From positions 41,208 through 105,207 of the forward strand of contig JBEIIG010000004.1 of the NCBI GenBank assembly GCA_040380855.1: a DNA stretch of 64,000 nt, given 5' to 3'. The notes under the pieces are model-generated. The model did no database searches, was not told the origin of the DNA, and saw only the letters and a program-made list of their open reading frames with translations. Every line of letters starts with the position of its first letter. Positions within the stretch are counted from its first letter, which is position 1. This DNA comes from VFMC01 sp040380855. GTDB lineage: Bacteria; Actinomycetota; Acidimicrobiia; Acidimicrobiales; Ilumatobacteraceae. Shown in pieces: positions 17,693-25,817 of this stretch. Made by a program: the position numbers and the translations under genes.

Positions 17693-18996
17693 ACGCTCCG
17701 GCACTGCGCCCGCGGGTGGTCGCCGGCGCAGCAGCGGCGCTGTTGATCGCCGCCGGTGGTCCGTCGGTGCAGTTGGCGCGCCATCTGGGCGAGCGCGGTG
17801 CCACGGCGTCGGGCTGGGAGGGATGGCTGCGGTGGTTTCCCTACGGCGCCGTGGCCGCGGCTGGCCTGATCGGCTGTGCACGTTGGCTGCGACCGATTCC
17901 CTGGCGCCGCTGGCCGTGGCCGGTGTGGCCCGTGATCGGGTACGTGGTGTGGGCGTTGTGTTCGGCGGCGTGGACCGTGTCGCCCAGCACCACCCCGGTA
18001 CGCGCCTGCACCGGTGTCGGCATCGCCGCATTCGGTTTGTGGTTCGGCACCCAGGTGCGACCGCTCGAACAGATCTGGTCGGTCACGATCGCTGCGTGTA
18101 CCGCTGTTGCGGCCAGCGTCGTCGTCGTCGTGGTGTATCCCGAGTGGGGCAAGATGCCGCTGCGCTCGAACGGCACCCTGGGTGGCGAGTGGCAGGGCAT
18201 CTTCGGTAACCGCAATGCGTTGGCACCCGTCTGTGTGATGGGCCTCATCGGCCTGGCGGCGTTGGTGGCGCTGGCACCGTCGCTCCGGCGCGGCGCCTGG
18301 GCGGGGGCGTTCGCGGTACTGAACCTGGTGGCACTGCGGGGCTCGGGCGGTATCACCTCACTGCTCGCCCTCGGGGTGGCCCTCGGGGTCGCCGTCGTGG
18401 TGCCCGGCGTGTGGTGGCTGAAGCGCCGGGGCGTGCCTGGGTGGGCCGTCGGTGGCGGCCTCGGTGCGCTAGTGGCGACGGTGGGCACCCTGGTGCTCGT
18501 GAACCTCGACACCCTCGCCACGAAGGTGGGCCGCGATCCCACGCTCACCGGCCGCCGTTGGATCTGGCAGGACATGGGGCCGTTCATCGGCGACCGTCCG
18601 TGGCACGGCTACGGCTACTGGGCGTTCTGGGAGCGACCCGACCTCACCGCCGCCACCTACGCCCGGCTCGAGAAGCCCTACGGCAGTGCGCACAACTCGG
18701 CGATCGAGGTGCTGCTGGGCCTCGGTGTGGTCGGGCTCGTGTTCTACCTGGCGATCATGCTCGCCGCCGTCGCCGGGGTGAGTGCGCTGGTGTGGCGCGG
18801 CCGCTCGGTGTTCGCCTGGTTCTGGGCGCTGATGCTCGCGTCGCTGATCGTGCAGAACCTGATGGAGAGCTTCGTGCTGTGGCACTCCTACAACTGGATC
18901 CTGTGCATCGCTGCCGCGGTGGTGGCGTTCCAGGTGCCGGCACCGGCCGTCGTGGCAGCGCCTGCTGCACCGGCCACCACCGACGTCGCCCCGTAG
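17689..18996 (+). CDS. O-antigen ligase/polymerase-like membrane protein (Wzy/WaaL family)
   Basis: 435 residues from the GTG at 17689, which overlaps the preceding TGA. About eleven hydrophobic helices; the region WQGIFGNRNALAPVCVMGL (about 165-183) is the helix that starts with the GNRN/N motif common in O-antigen ligase-like proteins. The large outer loop (about 280-330) has GRRWIWQDMGPFIGDRPW and the conserved-type AHNSAIEVLLGLGVVGL ('H-N' motif) before the last helices. In this family the loop Arg and His residues join glycan repeat units or transfer them to an acceptor outside the membrane. It is the first of two such proteins in the window. Confidence 0.85.
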   Translation: MNAPALRPRVVAGAAAALLIAAGGPSVQLARHLGERGATASGWEGWLRWFPYGAVAAAGLIGCARWLRPIPWRRWPWPVWPVIGYVVWALCSAAWTVSPSTTPVRACTGVGIAAFGLWFGTQVRPLEQIWSVTIAACTAVAASVVVVVVYPEWGKMPLRSNGTLGGEWQGIFGNRNALAPVCVMGLIGLAALVALAPSLRRGAWAGAFAVLNLVALRGSGGITSLLALGVALGVAVVVPGVWWLKRRGVPGWAVGGGLGALVATVGTLVLVNLDTLATKVGRDPTLTGRRWIWQDMGPFIGDRPWHGYGYWAFWERPDLTAATYARLEKPYGSAHNSAIEVLLGLGVVGLVFYLAIMLAAVAGVSALVWRGRSVFAWFWALMLASLIVQNLMESFVLWHSYNWILCIAAAVVAFQVPAPAVVAAPAAPATTDVAP

Positions 18997-18999
18997 ACT
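18994..18999 (+). promoter_or_regulatory. Candidate -10 box (TAGACT)
   Basis: TAGACT overlaps the stop codon of the ligase/polymerase gene and ends eight bases before the ATG at 19008. No ribosome site is visible in the 11-bp gap. Confidence 0.38.
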
Positions 19000-19007
19000 C
19001 CGGCGGA

Positions 19008-20306
19008 ATGCGCGCGCACGGGTTCCGCTGGTTGTTCGTGGTCGACGCGCTCGGCCTGTTCGGGGTGATGTCGCTCATCAACCTCGTGCGCTTCGGGGTG
19101 CACTGGCCCACGTACGGCATGGCTCACTACGTCATCGGCTTCAGCATCGCCACCGCCATCCACGTCACCATCGCCTACCTGGCCGGCCTCTACGAACGCG
19201 AGCCGCTGCTCGGCCAGCGGTCGTGGGCGGCACGCGTGGTGCTGGCCATGGCCATCGGCGTGGGCGTCGACGGCTCGTTCGGCCTGTTGTTCGACCGTTA
19301 CCTGATGCCACGTATCAACCTCGCGGCGCTGCTGGTGCTGGGGTCGGTGCTGCTCGCCACCAACCGGGTGCTCAGCCGGTGGCTGGCGTTGCGCCGTCAT
19401 GGGCCGTCGCGTGTGGCACTGGTGGGCAGCCCCGATGTGGTGGCTGTCGTCGCCCGCCACCTGGAAGACAGCCCGCACACGGTGCAGGTGGTGTGCACCG
19501 CCGACGACACCACCCCGCTGGTGCCGATGGTGCGCGAGCACCGGGTGACCGATGTGTTGCTGCTCGACGTCGAGGCCTTCGGATCGGTGTTCCCCTCGCC
19601 CCTCGCCGAACTCGAGGCGCAGGGCGTGGGGGCCTTGCAGCGGGTGAGCGCGCACGAGACGCTGCTCGGCCTGCAGTCGGTGCGCGAGGTGGCGGGGATG
19701 CCGTTCGTGCGGTTGCGGGCCCACACCATGCCGCTGTACCAGCATCACCTCAAGCGCGCGCTCGACGTGGTGGCACTGGTGCTGCTGGCCCCGCTGGCCG
19801 TGCCGCTGGTGGCCGCGGTGGCCCTGTACGTGCGGGTGCGGGCCGGCGCGCCGGTGCTGTACCGCCAGGCGCGGGTGGGGCGCGACGGCGTGGAGTTCTC
19901 GCTGGTGAAGTTCCGCACGATGCGGCCCGACGCCGAGTCGACCGGTGCGCAGTTGGCCACCGACGACGACCCGCGTGTGGTGCCCGGCCTGCACTGGCTG
20001 CGCTCGACCCGGCTCGACGAGTTACCTCAGTTGTGGAACGTGTTGCGGGGCGAGATGTCGCTCGTGGGGCCGCGGCCCGAGCGACCCGAGTTCACGGCCG
20101 AGTTGGTGGCGGCCGTACCGGGCTATGCGCGCCGGTTCGAGGTGCGCCCCGGTATCACCGGATTGGCCCAGGTGCGCGGCCGCTATCACAGCGACGCCGC
20201 CATCAAGATCGGCTACGACCTGCAGTACCTCGTCAACTGGTCGCCGGTGCTCGACCTGCAGATCCTGGCCCGCACGGTGTGGGTGATCGCGATGCGCCGT
20301 GTCTGA
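19008..20306 (+). CDS. Polyprenyl-phosphate sugar-1-phosphate transferase (WbaP/WcaJ-like)
   Basis: 432 residues. Four N-terminal helices (about 8-125) and a central nucleotide-binding-like segment precede the catalytic bacterial sugar-transferase domain (about 245-432): HHLKRALDVVALVLLAPLAVPL (reentrant membrane helix), LYRQARVGRDGVEFSLVKFRTM, then STRLDELPQLWNVLRGEMSLVGPRP with the D-E pair, and RRFEVRPGITGLAQVRGR. The length and layout match PHPT enzymes that load a sugar-1-phosphate onto undecaprenyl phosphate and so start a glycan. It is one of two initiating transferases in the window; the other (60688) is of the unrelated WecA type. Confidence 0.92.
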   Translation: MRAHGFRWLFVVDALGLFGVMSLINLVRFGVHWPTYGMAHYVIGFSIATAIHVTIAYLAGLYEREPLLGQRSWAARVVLAMAIGVGVDGSFGLLFDRYLMPRINLAALLVLGSVLLATNRVLSRWLALRRHGPSRVALVGSPDVVAVVARHLEDSPHTVQVVCTADDTTPLVPMVREHRVTDVLLLDVEAFGSVFPSPLAELEAQGVGALQRVSAHETLLGLQSVREVAGMPFVRLRAHTMPLYQHHLKRALDVVALVLLAPLAVPLVAAVALYVRVRAGAPVLYRQARVGRDGVEFSLVKFRTMRPDAESTGAQLATDDDPRVVPGLHWLRSTRLDELPQLWNVLRGEMSLVGPRPERPEFTAELVAAVPGYARRFEVRPGITGLAQVRGRYHSDAAIKIGYDLQYLVNWSPVLDLQILARTVWVIAMRRV

Positions 20307-21267
20307 GCCCACCGACTGGCCGACAGTGTCGGTGGTCATGCCCGTGCGCAACGAGGAGCATCACCTGCGCGCCGCGGTCGAGTCGATCCTCACCCAGGAG
20401 TACCCGCGCCCGTTCGACGTGTGCCTGGCCATCGCCCCCTGCACCGACCGCACCGACGACGTGGCAGCGGCGCTGATGGCCGAGCACCCGAACGTGCACA
20501 TCGTGGCGAATCCGGGGGTGCTGCCGGGCGCTGCGCTCAACGCCGGGTTCCGTGCCACCTCGGGCGAGGTGGTGGTGCGCTGCGACGGGCACGCCGCGCT
20601 GTGCGCCGGCTACATCCGCCGGGCCGTCGAGACGATGCAGCGCACCGGGGCGGTGAACGTGGGCGGTGTGCAGCGTGCCGAGGGCACCACGCCGATGCAG
20701 CGCGCCATTGCAGTGGCCATGACGTCGCGGTTCGGGGTGGGCGGCGGGCGAACCCACCTGGGTGGGGCCGAGGGGCCGGTCGATTCGGTGTGGTTGGGCG
20801 TCTTCCGGCGCACGGCGGTCGAGGCGGCCGGGATGTTCGATGAACACCTGCGCGCCAACGAGGACTACGAACTCAACATCCGCCTGCGGGCTGCCGGTGG
20901 CACGGTGTGGTTCGATCCGGCGCTGTGGGGCATCTATCGGCCACGCACCTCGCTCGGCGCGCTGTGGCGCCAGTACCGCGCCTACGGGAGGGGCAAACGC
21001 ACCGTGCTGCGCCGTCATCCGGGTTCGCTCAAGCCACGCCAGGCCATCCCGCCGCTGGCGGTGCTGGGCCTGCTGGCGGCGGTGGCCGTGTCGCCGCTGT
21101 GGCCGTGGGCGCTGCTGGTGCCGGCGGTGTACCTGCTGGCCCTGGTGGTGGCGTCGCTCACGGCAGCGGGCGGCCCGTCGGCCACGGCGCTTCGCCTGCT
21201 GGTGGTCTACCCCACCATCCAGTTCGGTTGGGCAGTCGGGTTCCTGATCGGACGGCACCGTCGATGA
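20299..21267 (+). CDS. Membrane-associated glycosyltransferase family 2 (ExoA-like)
   Basis: 322 residues from a GTG at 20299 within the end of the previous gene. VSVVMPVRNEEHHLRAAVESIL (GT2 opening), EVVVRCDGHAAL (the D-x-H-type position of the DxD motif), and FDEHLRANEDYELNIRLRAAGG (about 184-205; the catalytic ED pair). The last about 60 residues hold two membrane helices (PPLAVLGLLAAVAVSPLW and LLVPAVYLLALVVASL). The layout matches succinoglycan ExoA-type enzymes. Its stop overlaps the next gene's start (ATGA). Confidence 0.88.
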   Translation: MSEPTDWPTVSVVMPVRNEEHHLRAAVESILTQEYPRPFDVCLAIAPCTDRTDDVAAALMAEHPNVHIVANPGVLPGAALNAGFRATSGEVVVRCDGHAALCAGYIRRAVETMQRTGAVNVGGVQRAEGTTPMQRAIAVAMTSRFGVGGGRTHLGGAEGPVDSVWLGVFRRTAVEAAGMFDEHLRANEDYELNIRLRAAGGTVWFDPALWGIYRPRTSLGALWRQYRAYGRGKRTVLRRHPGSLKPRQAIPPLAVLGLLAAVAVSPLWPWALLVPAVYLLALVVASLTAAGGPSATALRLLVVYPTIQFGWAVGFLIGRHRR

Positions 21268-22463
21268 CCGCCTCCACCCCGACGTCGGGCTGCGAACTGA
21301 CGATCGTGATGCCCTGTCTGAACGAGGCCGAGACCGTGGCCACCTGTGTGCGCCAGGCCCGCCAGTTCCTCGAATCGGCCGGGATCGACGGCGAGGTGTT
21401 GGTGGCCGACAACGGCAGCACCGACGGCTCGCAGGCCCTGGCCGAGGCCGAGGGAGCCCGGGTGGTGGCGGTGGCCGAGCGGGGCTACGGCGCCGCACTC
21501 ATCGGTGGCATCGCAGCGGCACGCGGCACCTACGTGGCGATGGGCGACGCCGACGACAGCTACGACTTCGGCACACTCGGTCCCTTCCTCGACCGGCTGC
21601 GTGCCGGCGACGACCTGGTGATGGGCAACCGCTTCGCCGGTGGCATCGAGCCCGGGGCCATGCCGTGGCTGCACCGCTACGTGGGCAACCCGGTGCTGTC
21701 GTTCATCGGCCGGTTGTTCTTCCGTGCCCCGGTGCGCGACTTCCACTGCGGCCTGCGCGCGTTCCGGCGCGACTCGATCGTCGGCCTGCACCTGCGCACG
21801 ACGGGCATGGAGTTCGCCAGCGAGATGGTGGTGAAGAGCTGCCTGATGGGTCTGCGCGTCAGCGAGGTGCCCACGCCGCTGCGACCCGACGGGCGCAGCC
21901 GGGCCCCGCACCTGCGCAGTTTCCGCGACGGTTGGCGGCATCTGCGGTTCCTGCTGCTGTTCAGCCCGCGCTGGCTGTTCCTCTACCCCGGCGCGGTGTT
22001 GACGCTGCTGGGGTTGGTGGCCACCGTGGCGCTGGTGGCCGGCCCGATCGAGATCGGTTCGGTGGGGTTCGACATCGGCACCCTGCTGTACATGGTGGCC
22101 GTCACGGTGGTGGGCTATCAGGCGGTGTTGTTCGCGTTGCTCAGCACGGCCTACGCGCAGGCCGAGGGCTTCCTCCCGTCGGTGCCGCGGTTCGCCGCAT
22201 TCGAGCAGCGCCTCAGTCTCGAGCGCAGTGTGCTGCTGGGCGCGGTGGTGCTGGCGTTCGGCATCGTCGCGTCGGTGGTGTCGTTCCTGCGTTGGCGCGC
22301 CGAGGGGTTCGGTGCACTGGTGCCCGAGCAGACGGTGCGCACCGTGGTGCCCGGCGTGCTGGGCCTCGTGCTCGGCAGCCAGACCATCATGTGCGGTGTG
22401 TTCCTGTCGATCCTGCGCATCCGCGTGGCGCGCGTCGACGCCCTCGGCACACCCACCACCTGA
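21264..22463 (+). CDS. Glycosyltransferase family 2, dolichol-phosphate-mannose-synthase-like, with membrane domain
   Basis: 399 residues. Residues about 10-240 are a GT2 domain of the DPM/DPG type: LTIVMPCLNEAETVATCV, VLVADNGSTDGS, YVAMGDADDSYDF (DxDD motif, about 91-103) and FHCGLRAFRRDS. Four helices follow (about 240-399: WLFLYPGAVLTLLGLVATVALV and others). Such enzymes move a hexose from a nucleotide to a polyprenyl phosphate, feeding GT-C enzymes that act outside the membrane; the DUF2142-like protein at 14884 could be a client. That link is inferred. It ends convergently 6 bp from the next gene. Confidence 0.87.
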   Translation: MTASTPTSGCELTIVMPCLNEAETVATCVRQARQFLESAGIDGEVLVADNGSTDGSQALAEAEGARVVAVAERGYGAALIGGIAAARGTYVAMGDADDSYDFGTLGPFLDRLRAGDDLVMGNRFAGGIEPGAMPWLHRYVGNPVLSFIGRLFFRAPVRDFHCGLRAFRRDSIVGLHLRTTGMEFASEMVVKSCLMGLRVSEVPTPLRPDGRSRAPHLRSFRDGWRHLRFLLLFSPRWLFLYPGAVLTLLGLVATVALVAGPIEIGSVGFDIGTLLYMVAVTVVGYQAVLFALLSTAYAQAEGFLPSVPRFAAFEQRLSLERSVLLGAVVLAFGIVASVVSFLRWRAEGFGALVPEQTVRTVVPGVLGLVLGSQTIMCGVFLSILRIRVARVDALGTPTT

Positions 22464-22473
22464 GTCGGCTCAG
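22460..22473. terminator. Short hairpin over two convergent stop codons
   Basis: CTGAG (22460-22464), TCGG loop, CTCAG (22469-22473). The hairpin overlaps the TGA of the + gene and the stop of the - gene. The stem is only 5 bp with no U-tract, so it is a weak candidate. Confidence 0.25.
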
Positions 22474-23609
22474 CGCCCCACGGCCATCGCGTCGCGCAGG
22501 ATCGCCTCGATGCCGTCGATGTTGCGCTCCCACGACCAGTCGGTGGCGGCAGCACCCCGACGCAACGCCGCCAGCAGCGCGGTGTCGCCGTGCACTCGCT
22601 GCAGCGCCTGGGCCAGGGCGTGCGCATCGCCCGGTGGCACGAGCAGGCCGTCGACACCGTCGCGCACCACCTCGGCCAGGGCACCGTCGCGGCTGGCGAT
22701 CACGGCGGTGCCGCACGCCAGCGCTTCGGCGGCCATCAACCCGAATCCTTCACCGCTGCGGGTGGGCATCACCGCCACGTGTGCGGTGCGGTAGAACGCG
22801 GGCAACTCGTCGTCGGGCACGAACCCGCAGAAGCGCACGTTGGCCATCCCGGCGGCGCGCTGTTCGAGCGCAGCCCGTTCGGGGCCCGTGCCACCGATCA
22901 GCAGTTCGCCGGTGGTGTCGAGGCCCGATGCCCGCCAGGCGTCGATCAGCACGTCGACCCCGTTGCGATCGACGAGCCGGCGCACGGTGACCGCGCGCCA
23001 TCGTGGGGCGGGCTGCGTGTCGGCCTCGGGGTGGAACCGGTCGGTGTCGACCCCGCAGTGCACCACCGCCGGGTGCACACCGGGGGCGATGCGGCGCACG
23101 TAGTCGGCGGTGTGGTGCGAGATGGCGGTCACCCGTGCAGCGGCCCGCAGCACGGGTCGGCCGATCAGCCGGTCGGCGGCACGTTCGACGAGTTCGATCG
23201 GCGCCGGGTACTCGACGAACGGGTTGGCCTGCACCAGCACCACGGGCACACCACGGACGCGGGCGGCGAGCGTGGCGAACACGCTGGTGAGGTACACGTG
23301 GCCGTGCACCAGCACCACGTCAGGGCGCCGATCGGGTCGCACCATGGCCCGGGCCAGCAGTGGCGACACCAGCGGGATGGGCACGTTGAACCAACGCTCG
23401 AGCGGGTTCATTGCTCTGCTGCGCCGCACCACGAATCCGTCGCGCTGTTCGCGTGCAGCATCGCCACGCAATCGCGAGGTGAGCACCTCCACGTCCCACC
23501 CGCGTGCGGCCAGGAGCCGTGCCTGTTCGTGGGCCATCGTCTCCACCCCGCCCACGTGCGGCGCGAAGTAGCTGCTGACGATCGTGAGGCGGGGCGAGGG
23601 GGCAGTCAT
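22470..23609 (-). CDS. Glycosyltransferase family 4
   Basis: 379 residues from the ATG at 23609. Classical GT-B family 4: YFAPHVGGVETMAHEQARLL (acceptor-domain opening), VLVHGHVYLTSV, VTAISHHTADYVRR, VHCGVDTDRFHP, and the donor-site MPTRSGEGFGLMAAEALACGT (about 283-303, EX7E). The length is normal. It is alone on its strand, convergent with the DPM-like GT and divergent from the gene at 23648. It probably adds a hexose in the cytoplasm using a nucleotide-sugar donor; the specificity is unknown. Confidence 0.9.
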   Translation of the reverse strand: MTAPSPRLTIVSSYFAPHVGGVETMAHEQARLLAARGWDVEVLTSRLRGDAAREQRDGFVVRRSRAMNPLERWFNVPIPLVSPLLARAMVRPDRRPDVVLVHGHVYLTSVFATLAARVRGVPVVLVQANPFVEYPAPIELVERAADRLIGRPVLRAAARVTAISHHTADYVRRIAPGVHPAVVHCGVDTDRFHPEADTQPAPRWRAVTVRRLVDRNGVDVLIDAWRASGLDTTGELLIGGTGPERAALEQRAAGMANVRFCGFVPDDELPAFYRTAHVAVMPTRSGEGFGLMAAEALACGTAVIASRDGALAEVVRDGVDGLLVPPGDAHALAQALQRVHGDTALLAALRRGAAATDWSWERNIDGIEAILRDAMAVGR

Positions 23610-23647
23610 GGCGAAAGGCGTCCGGCCGGGCGCGGCCCGATACTGGC

Positions 23648-24469
23648 ATGATGACAGCCGTGACGAGGTCGACCGACAGCCTGGTGCCACCCGAGGGGGG
23701 CCGAACCGTGGTGCGCGCCGCTGGCACACCGCGTGGGGTGGTGTGCTCGCTCGCCACCGGTCGGCACCGCGAGCTGCTGGCCGAGGCCGCACCCACCCTG
23801 GCCGCCTACGGCCGTCGTCACGGCTGGGACGTGGTGGTGAGCAGCGAGTCGCCGCAGGGCACCCGGCCGCCGTCGTGGGCCAAGGTGGTGCTGGTGCGCG
23901 AGTTGCTGCGTTCGTATCCGTTCGTGTTCTGGGTCGACGCCGATGCGCTCATCGTCGACATCGACCGCGACATCCTCGCCGAGGCCGGGGTCGAGCGGAA
24001 CGACGCCGACATCTGGTTCGCCCGTCATCCCCAAGAACGCGACCCCGATGCGACGGTGCTGAACGCCGGCGTGTTCCTGGCCCGTTCGGCTCCGTTCACC
24101 GACGAGTTGCTGGCCGCCATGTGGGCCGCCGAGTCGTTCATCGAGCACAACTGGTGGGAGAACGCGGCGCTGCTCGATCTGCTCGGCTACTCGCTGCTGC
24201 CGCCCTACCCACAGGTGGAGGTGACCCGCTGGAACGAGCGGATCGGCCGGCTCGACCTGGCGTGGAACAGCGTGCCCGGCTACTGCGAGAGCCCCACCCC
24301 GGCGCTGCACCATCACGCCCGCAGCGACCACGACGACTTCGGCCTGCGCCTGCGCTCGATGGCTGCCGACCGTGCCGCCACCGCCGCCCGCTTCCCCACC
24401 TGGTTCACCCCCACCCCCGTCCGTGAGCGTGGACCACGTGGGTGGTGGTCACGCCTCACGAAGCACTGA
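23648..24469 (+). CDS. GT-A nucleotide-sugar transferase (GMA12/MNN10-like)
   Basis: 273 residues; ATGs at 23648 and 23651 are both possible. FVFWVDADALIVDIDRDI (about 96-113) is the D-x-D strand of galactosyl/mannosyl transferases of this type, and LNAGVFLARSAPF and HNWWENAALLDLLGYS (about 165-180) match their acceptor-side motifs. The C-terminal about 15 codons (RERGPRGWWSRLTKH) are encoded by the first palindrome of the 24.4-kb repeat, so the original C-terminus may have been altered by insertion. It is alone on its strand. It probably transfers a hexose; the donor is unknown. Confidence 0.78.
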   Translation: MMTAVTRSTDSLVPPEGGRTVVRAAGTPRGVVCSLATGRHRELLAEAAPTLAAYGRRHGWDVVVSSESPQGTRPPSWAKVVLVRELLRSYPFVFWVDADALIVDIDRDILAEAGVERNDADIWFARHPQERDPDATVLNAGVFLARSAPFTDELLAAMWAAESFIEHNWWENAALLDLLGYSLLPPYPQVEVTRWNERIGRLDLAWNSVPGYCESPTPALHHHARSDHDDFGLRLRSMAADRAATAARFPTWFTPTPVRERGPRGWWSRLTKH

Positions 24470-24514
24470 GCTCCGTGAGCCTGGACCACGCTCCACGTGG
24501 CCACCGCTCACGGA
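24409..24514 (+). repeat. C-rich tract plus two palindromic units related to the 16.3-kb array
   Basis: A C-rich stretch (24409-24418) precedes two units. Unit 1: TCCGTGAGC (24420-24428), inner GGACCAC (24431-24437) and GTGGTC (24445-24450), then an imperfect GCcTCACGaA (24453-24461). Unit 2: TCCGTGAGC (24472-24480) and GCTCACGGA (24506-24514) pair perfectly, with inner GGACCAC (24483-24489) opposite GTGGCC. The outer arms are identical to those at 16.3 kb, showing a repeat family. Unit 1 lies inside the C-terminus of the gene ending at 24469. Confidence 0.82.
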
Positions 24515-24524
24515 TCACCGGGCG

Positions 24525-24600
24525 GGTTCGGGCGGGTGGGGTTCGGGCGGATGGGGGTCAGGCGGGTGGAGGTGAGGTGGGGGTGAGGCGGGCACGGCGG
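24525..24600 (+). repeat. G-rich low-complexity tract (possible G-quadruplex)
   Basis: Many runs of three to five G separated by short spacers on the + strand. It spans the gap after the palindromes and the last codons of the flippase gene on the - strand, where it encodes a Pro/Ser/Thr-rich tail. Confidence 0.55.
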
Positions 24601-25817
24601 AGCTGCACGATGGCGATGGCCCACAGCAGCACGGCGTAGGTGCACTCGGAAGCTGCGGTGGCGGCCACGGCACCACGCCACGAATGGGCCGGGATGAGCG
24701 CGACGCACAGCACCAGGTTCACCACCAGCGTCACCACGAGTGCGCCCAGCCGCTGGCGCTGGAAGCCCGCACCGCTGAGCGCGTTGGCCGGGAAGTACTG
24801 CAGGGTGCGGATGACCGGGATGAACGCGAGCCAGCGCACGATGGTGACGGCGCCGTCGAAGTCGTCGCCCAGGATGGGCCGGAACAGCGGGGCGAAGGCC
24901 ACCATCGCCACGGCCACCGCCGAGGCGTAGGCCAGGCTGGGCACCAGCAGTCGGCGAGCCAATCGCATCGATGCGGCGATGCCGTCGCGGCCTTCGCTGA
25001 ACGAGCGGTTGATGGTGGCCACGATCAGCGCCTGCACGGGGATGAAGGCCAGGGCAGGCACGCGATAGGCGGCGGTGTAGAGGCCTGCGTCGTCGTCCCA
25101 TCCGTAGCGGACCATCAGCGGCTTGTCGATCCCGTCCTGGGCCGAGAACGCTGCCAGCGACGCCGCGTACGGCATGCCTTCGCTCACGTCGTGGCGTGTC
25201 ACCGCACCGCGCCGGAGGTGCACCCCGAACCGGCGCTGCGCCACTCCCAGCACCACGGCCATCGTGGCCGCGGCGGCCACCGTCTGCAGCACCGCCCACC
25301 CCGTCACGCTGCTGCCTCCGGCGGCGAAGAACACCACCGCCGCACCGAGGCGGGTGGCGGCCGCCCCGGTGACCACGAGCGCATAGGTGCGCAGGTCGCT
25401 GCACGACATGGCCAGGTAGGCGCACAGCGACACCACGGCGCTGAACACCAACTCGCCCAGGGCCAGCAGCACCATCGCCTGCCAGGGCGCGCTGCGCACG
25501 ACGGCAGCGGTCACCGCCACCGACACGAACGACGCGACGATGCCGCCCATCCACACCGTGGTGAACGCGGTGCGGAACGATGCGTCGACATCGCGCTGCT
25601 CGCGACGAACTCGTTGCAAAAGCAACAGACTTGCCCCGGCGTTGGCGAACGGAGCGATCGCCACCGTGATGGCACCGATGGCGCCGAGTTGGCCGTACCC
25701 GACACGACCGAGCGACCGGGCTACCAGCAGGAACACACCGATGCCCGAGGCGAATCTGGCGATCTCGGCCACGAGCGACCAGCGCGTGTCGCGGGCGATG
25801 GCCCGACGTTCGCTCAC
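24558..25817 (-). CDS. Polysaccharide flippase (Wzx/MOP family)
   Basis: 419 residues from a GTG at 25817 that overlaps the upstream stop (GTGA). About twelve helices are visible. The opening, ARDTRWSLVAEIARFASGIGVFLLVARSLG, is the usual first amphipathic stretch and helix of PST/MOP flippases, and the core FSAQDGIDKPLMVRYGW segment (about 215-232) sits between the two halves. It should move lipid-linked repeat units across the cytoplasmic membrane for a Wzy-type polymerase (candidates at 17689 and 34859). The C-terminus ends in a Pro/Thr tail from the G-rich tract. It is co-transcribed with the GT4 upstream. Confidence 0.88.
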   Translation of the reverse strand: MSERRAIARDTRWSLVAEIARFASGIGVFLLVARSLGRVGYGQLGAIGAITVAIAPFANAGASLLLLQRVRREQRDVDASFRTAFTTVWMGGIVASFVSVAVTAAVVRSAPWQAMVLLALGELVFSAVVSLCAYLAMSCSDLRTYALVVTGAAATRLGAAVVFFAAGGSSVTGWAVLQTVAAAATMAVVLGVAQRRFGVHLRRGAVTRHDVSEGMPYAASLAAFSAQDGIDKPLMVRYGWDDDAGLYTAAYRVPALAFIPVQALIVATINRSFSEGRDGIAASMRLARRLLVPSLAYASAVAVAMVAFAPLFRPILGDDFDGAVTIVRWLAFIPVIRTLQYFPANALSGAGFQRQRLGALVVTLVVNLVLCVALIPAHSWRGAVAATAASECTYAVLLWAIAIVQLRRARLTPTSPPPA

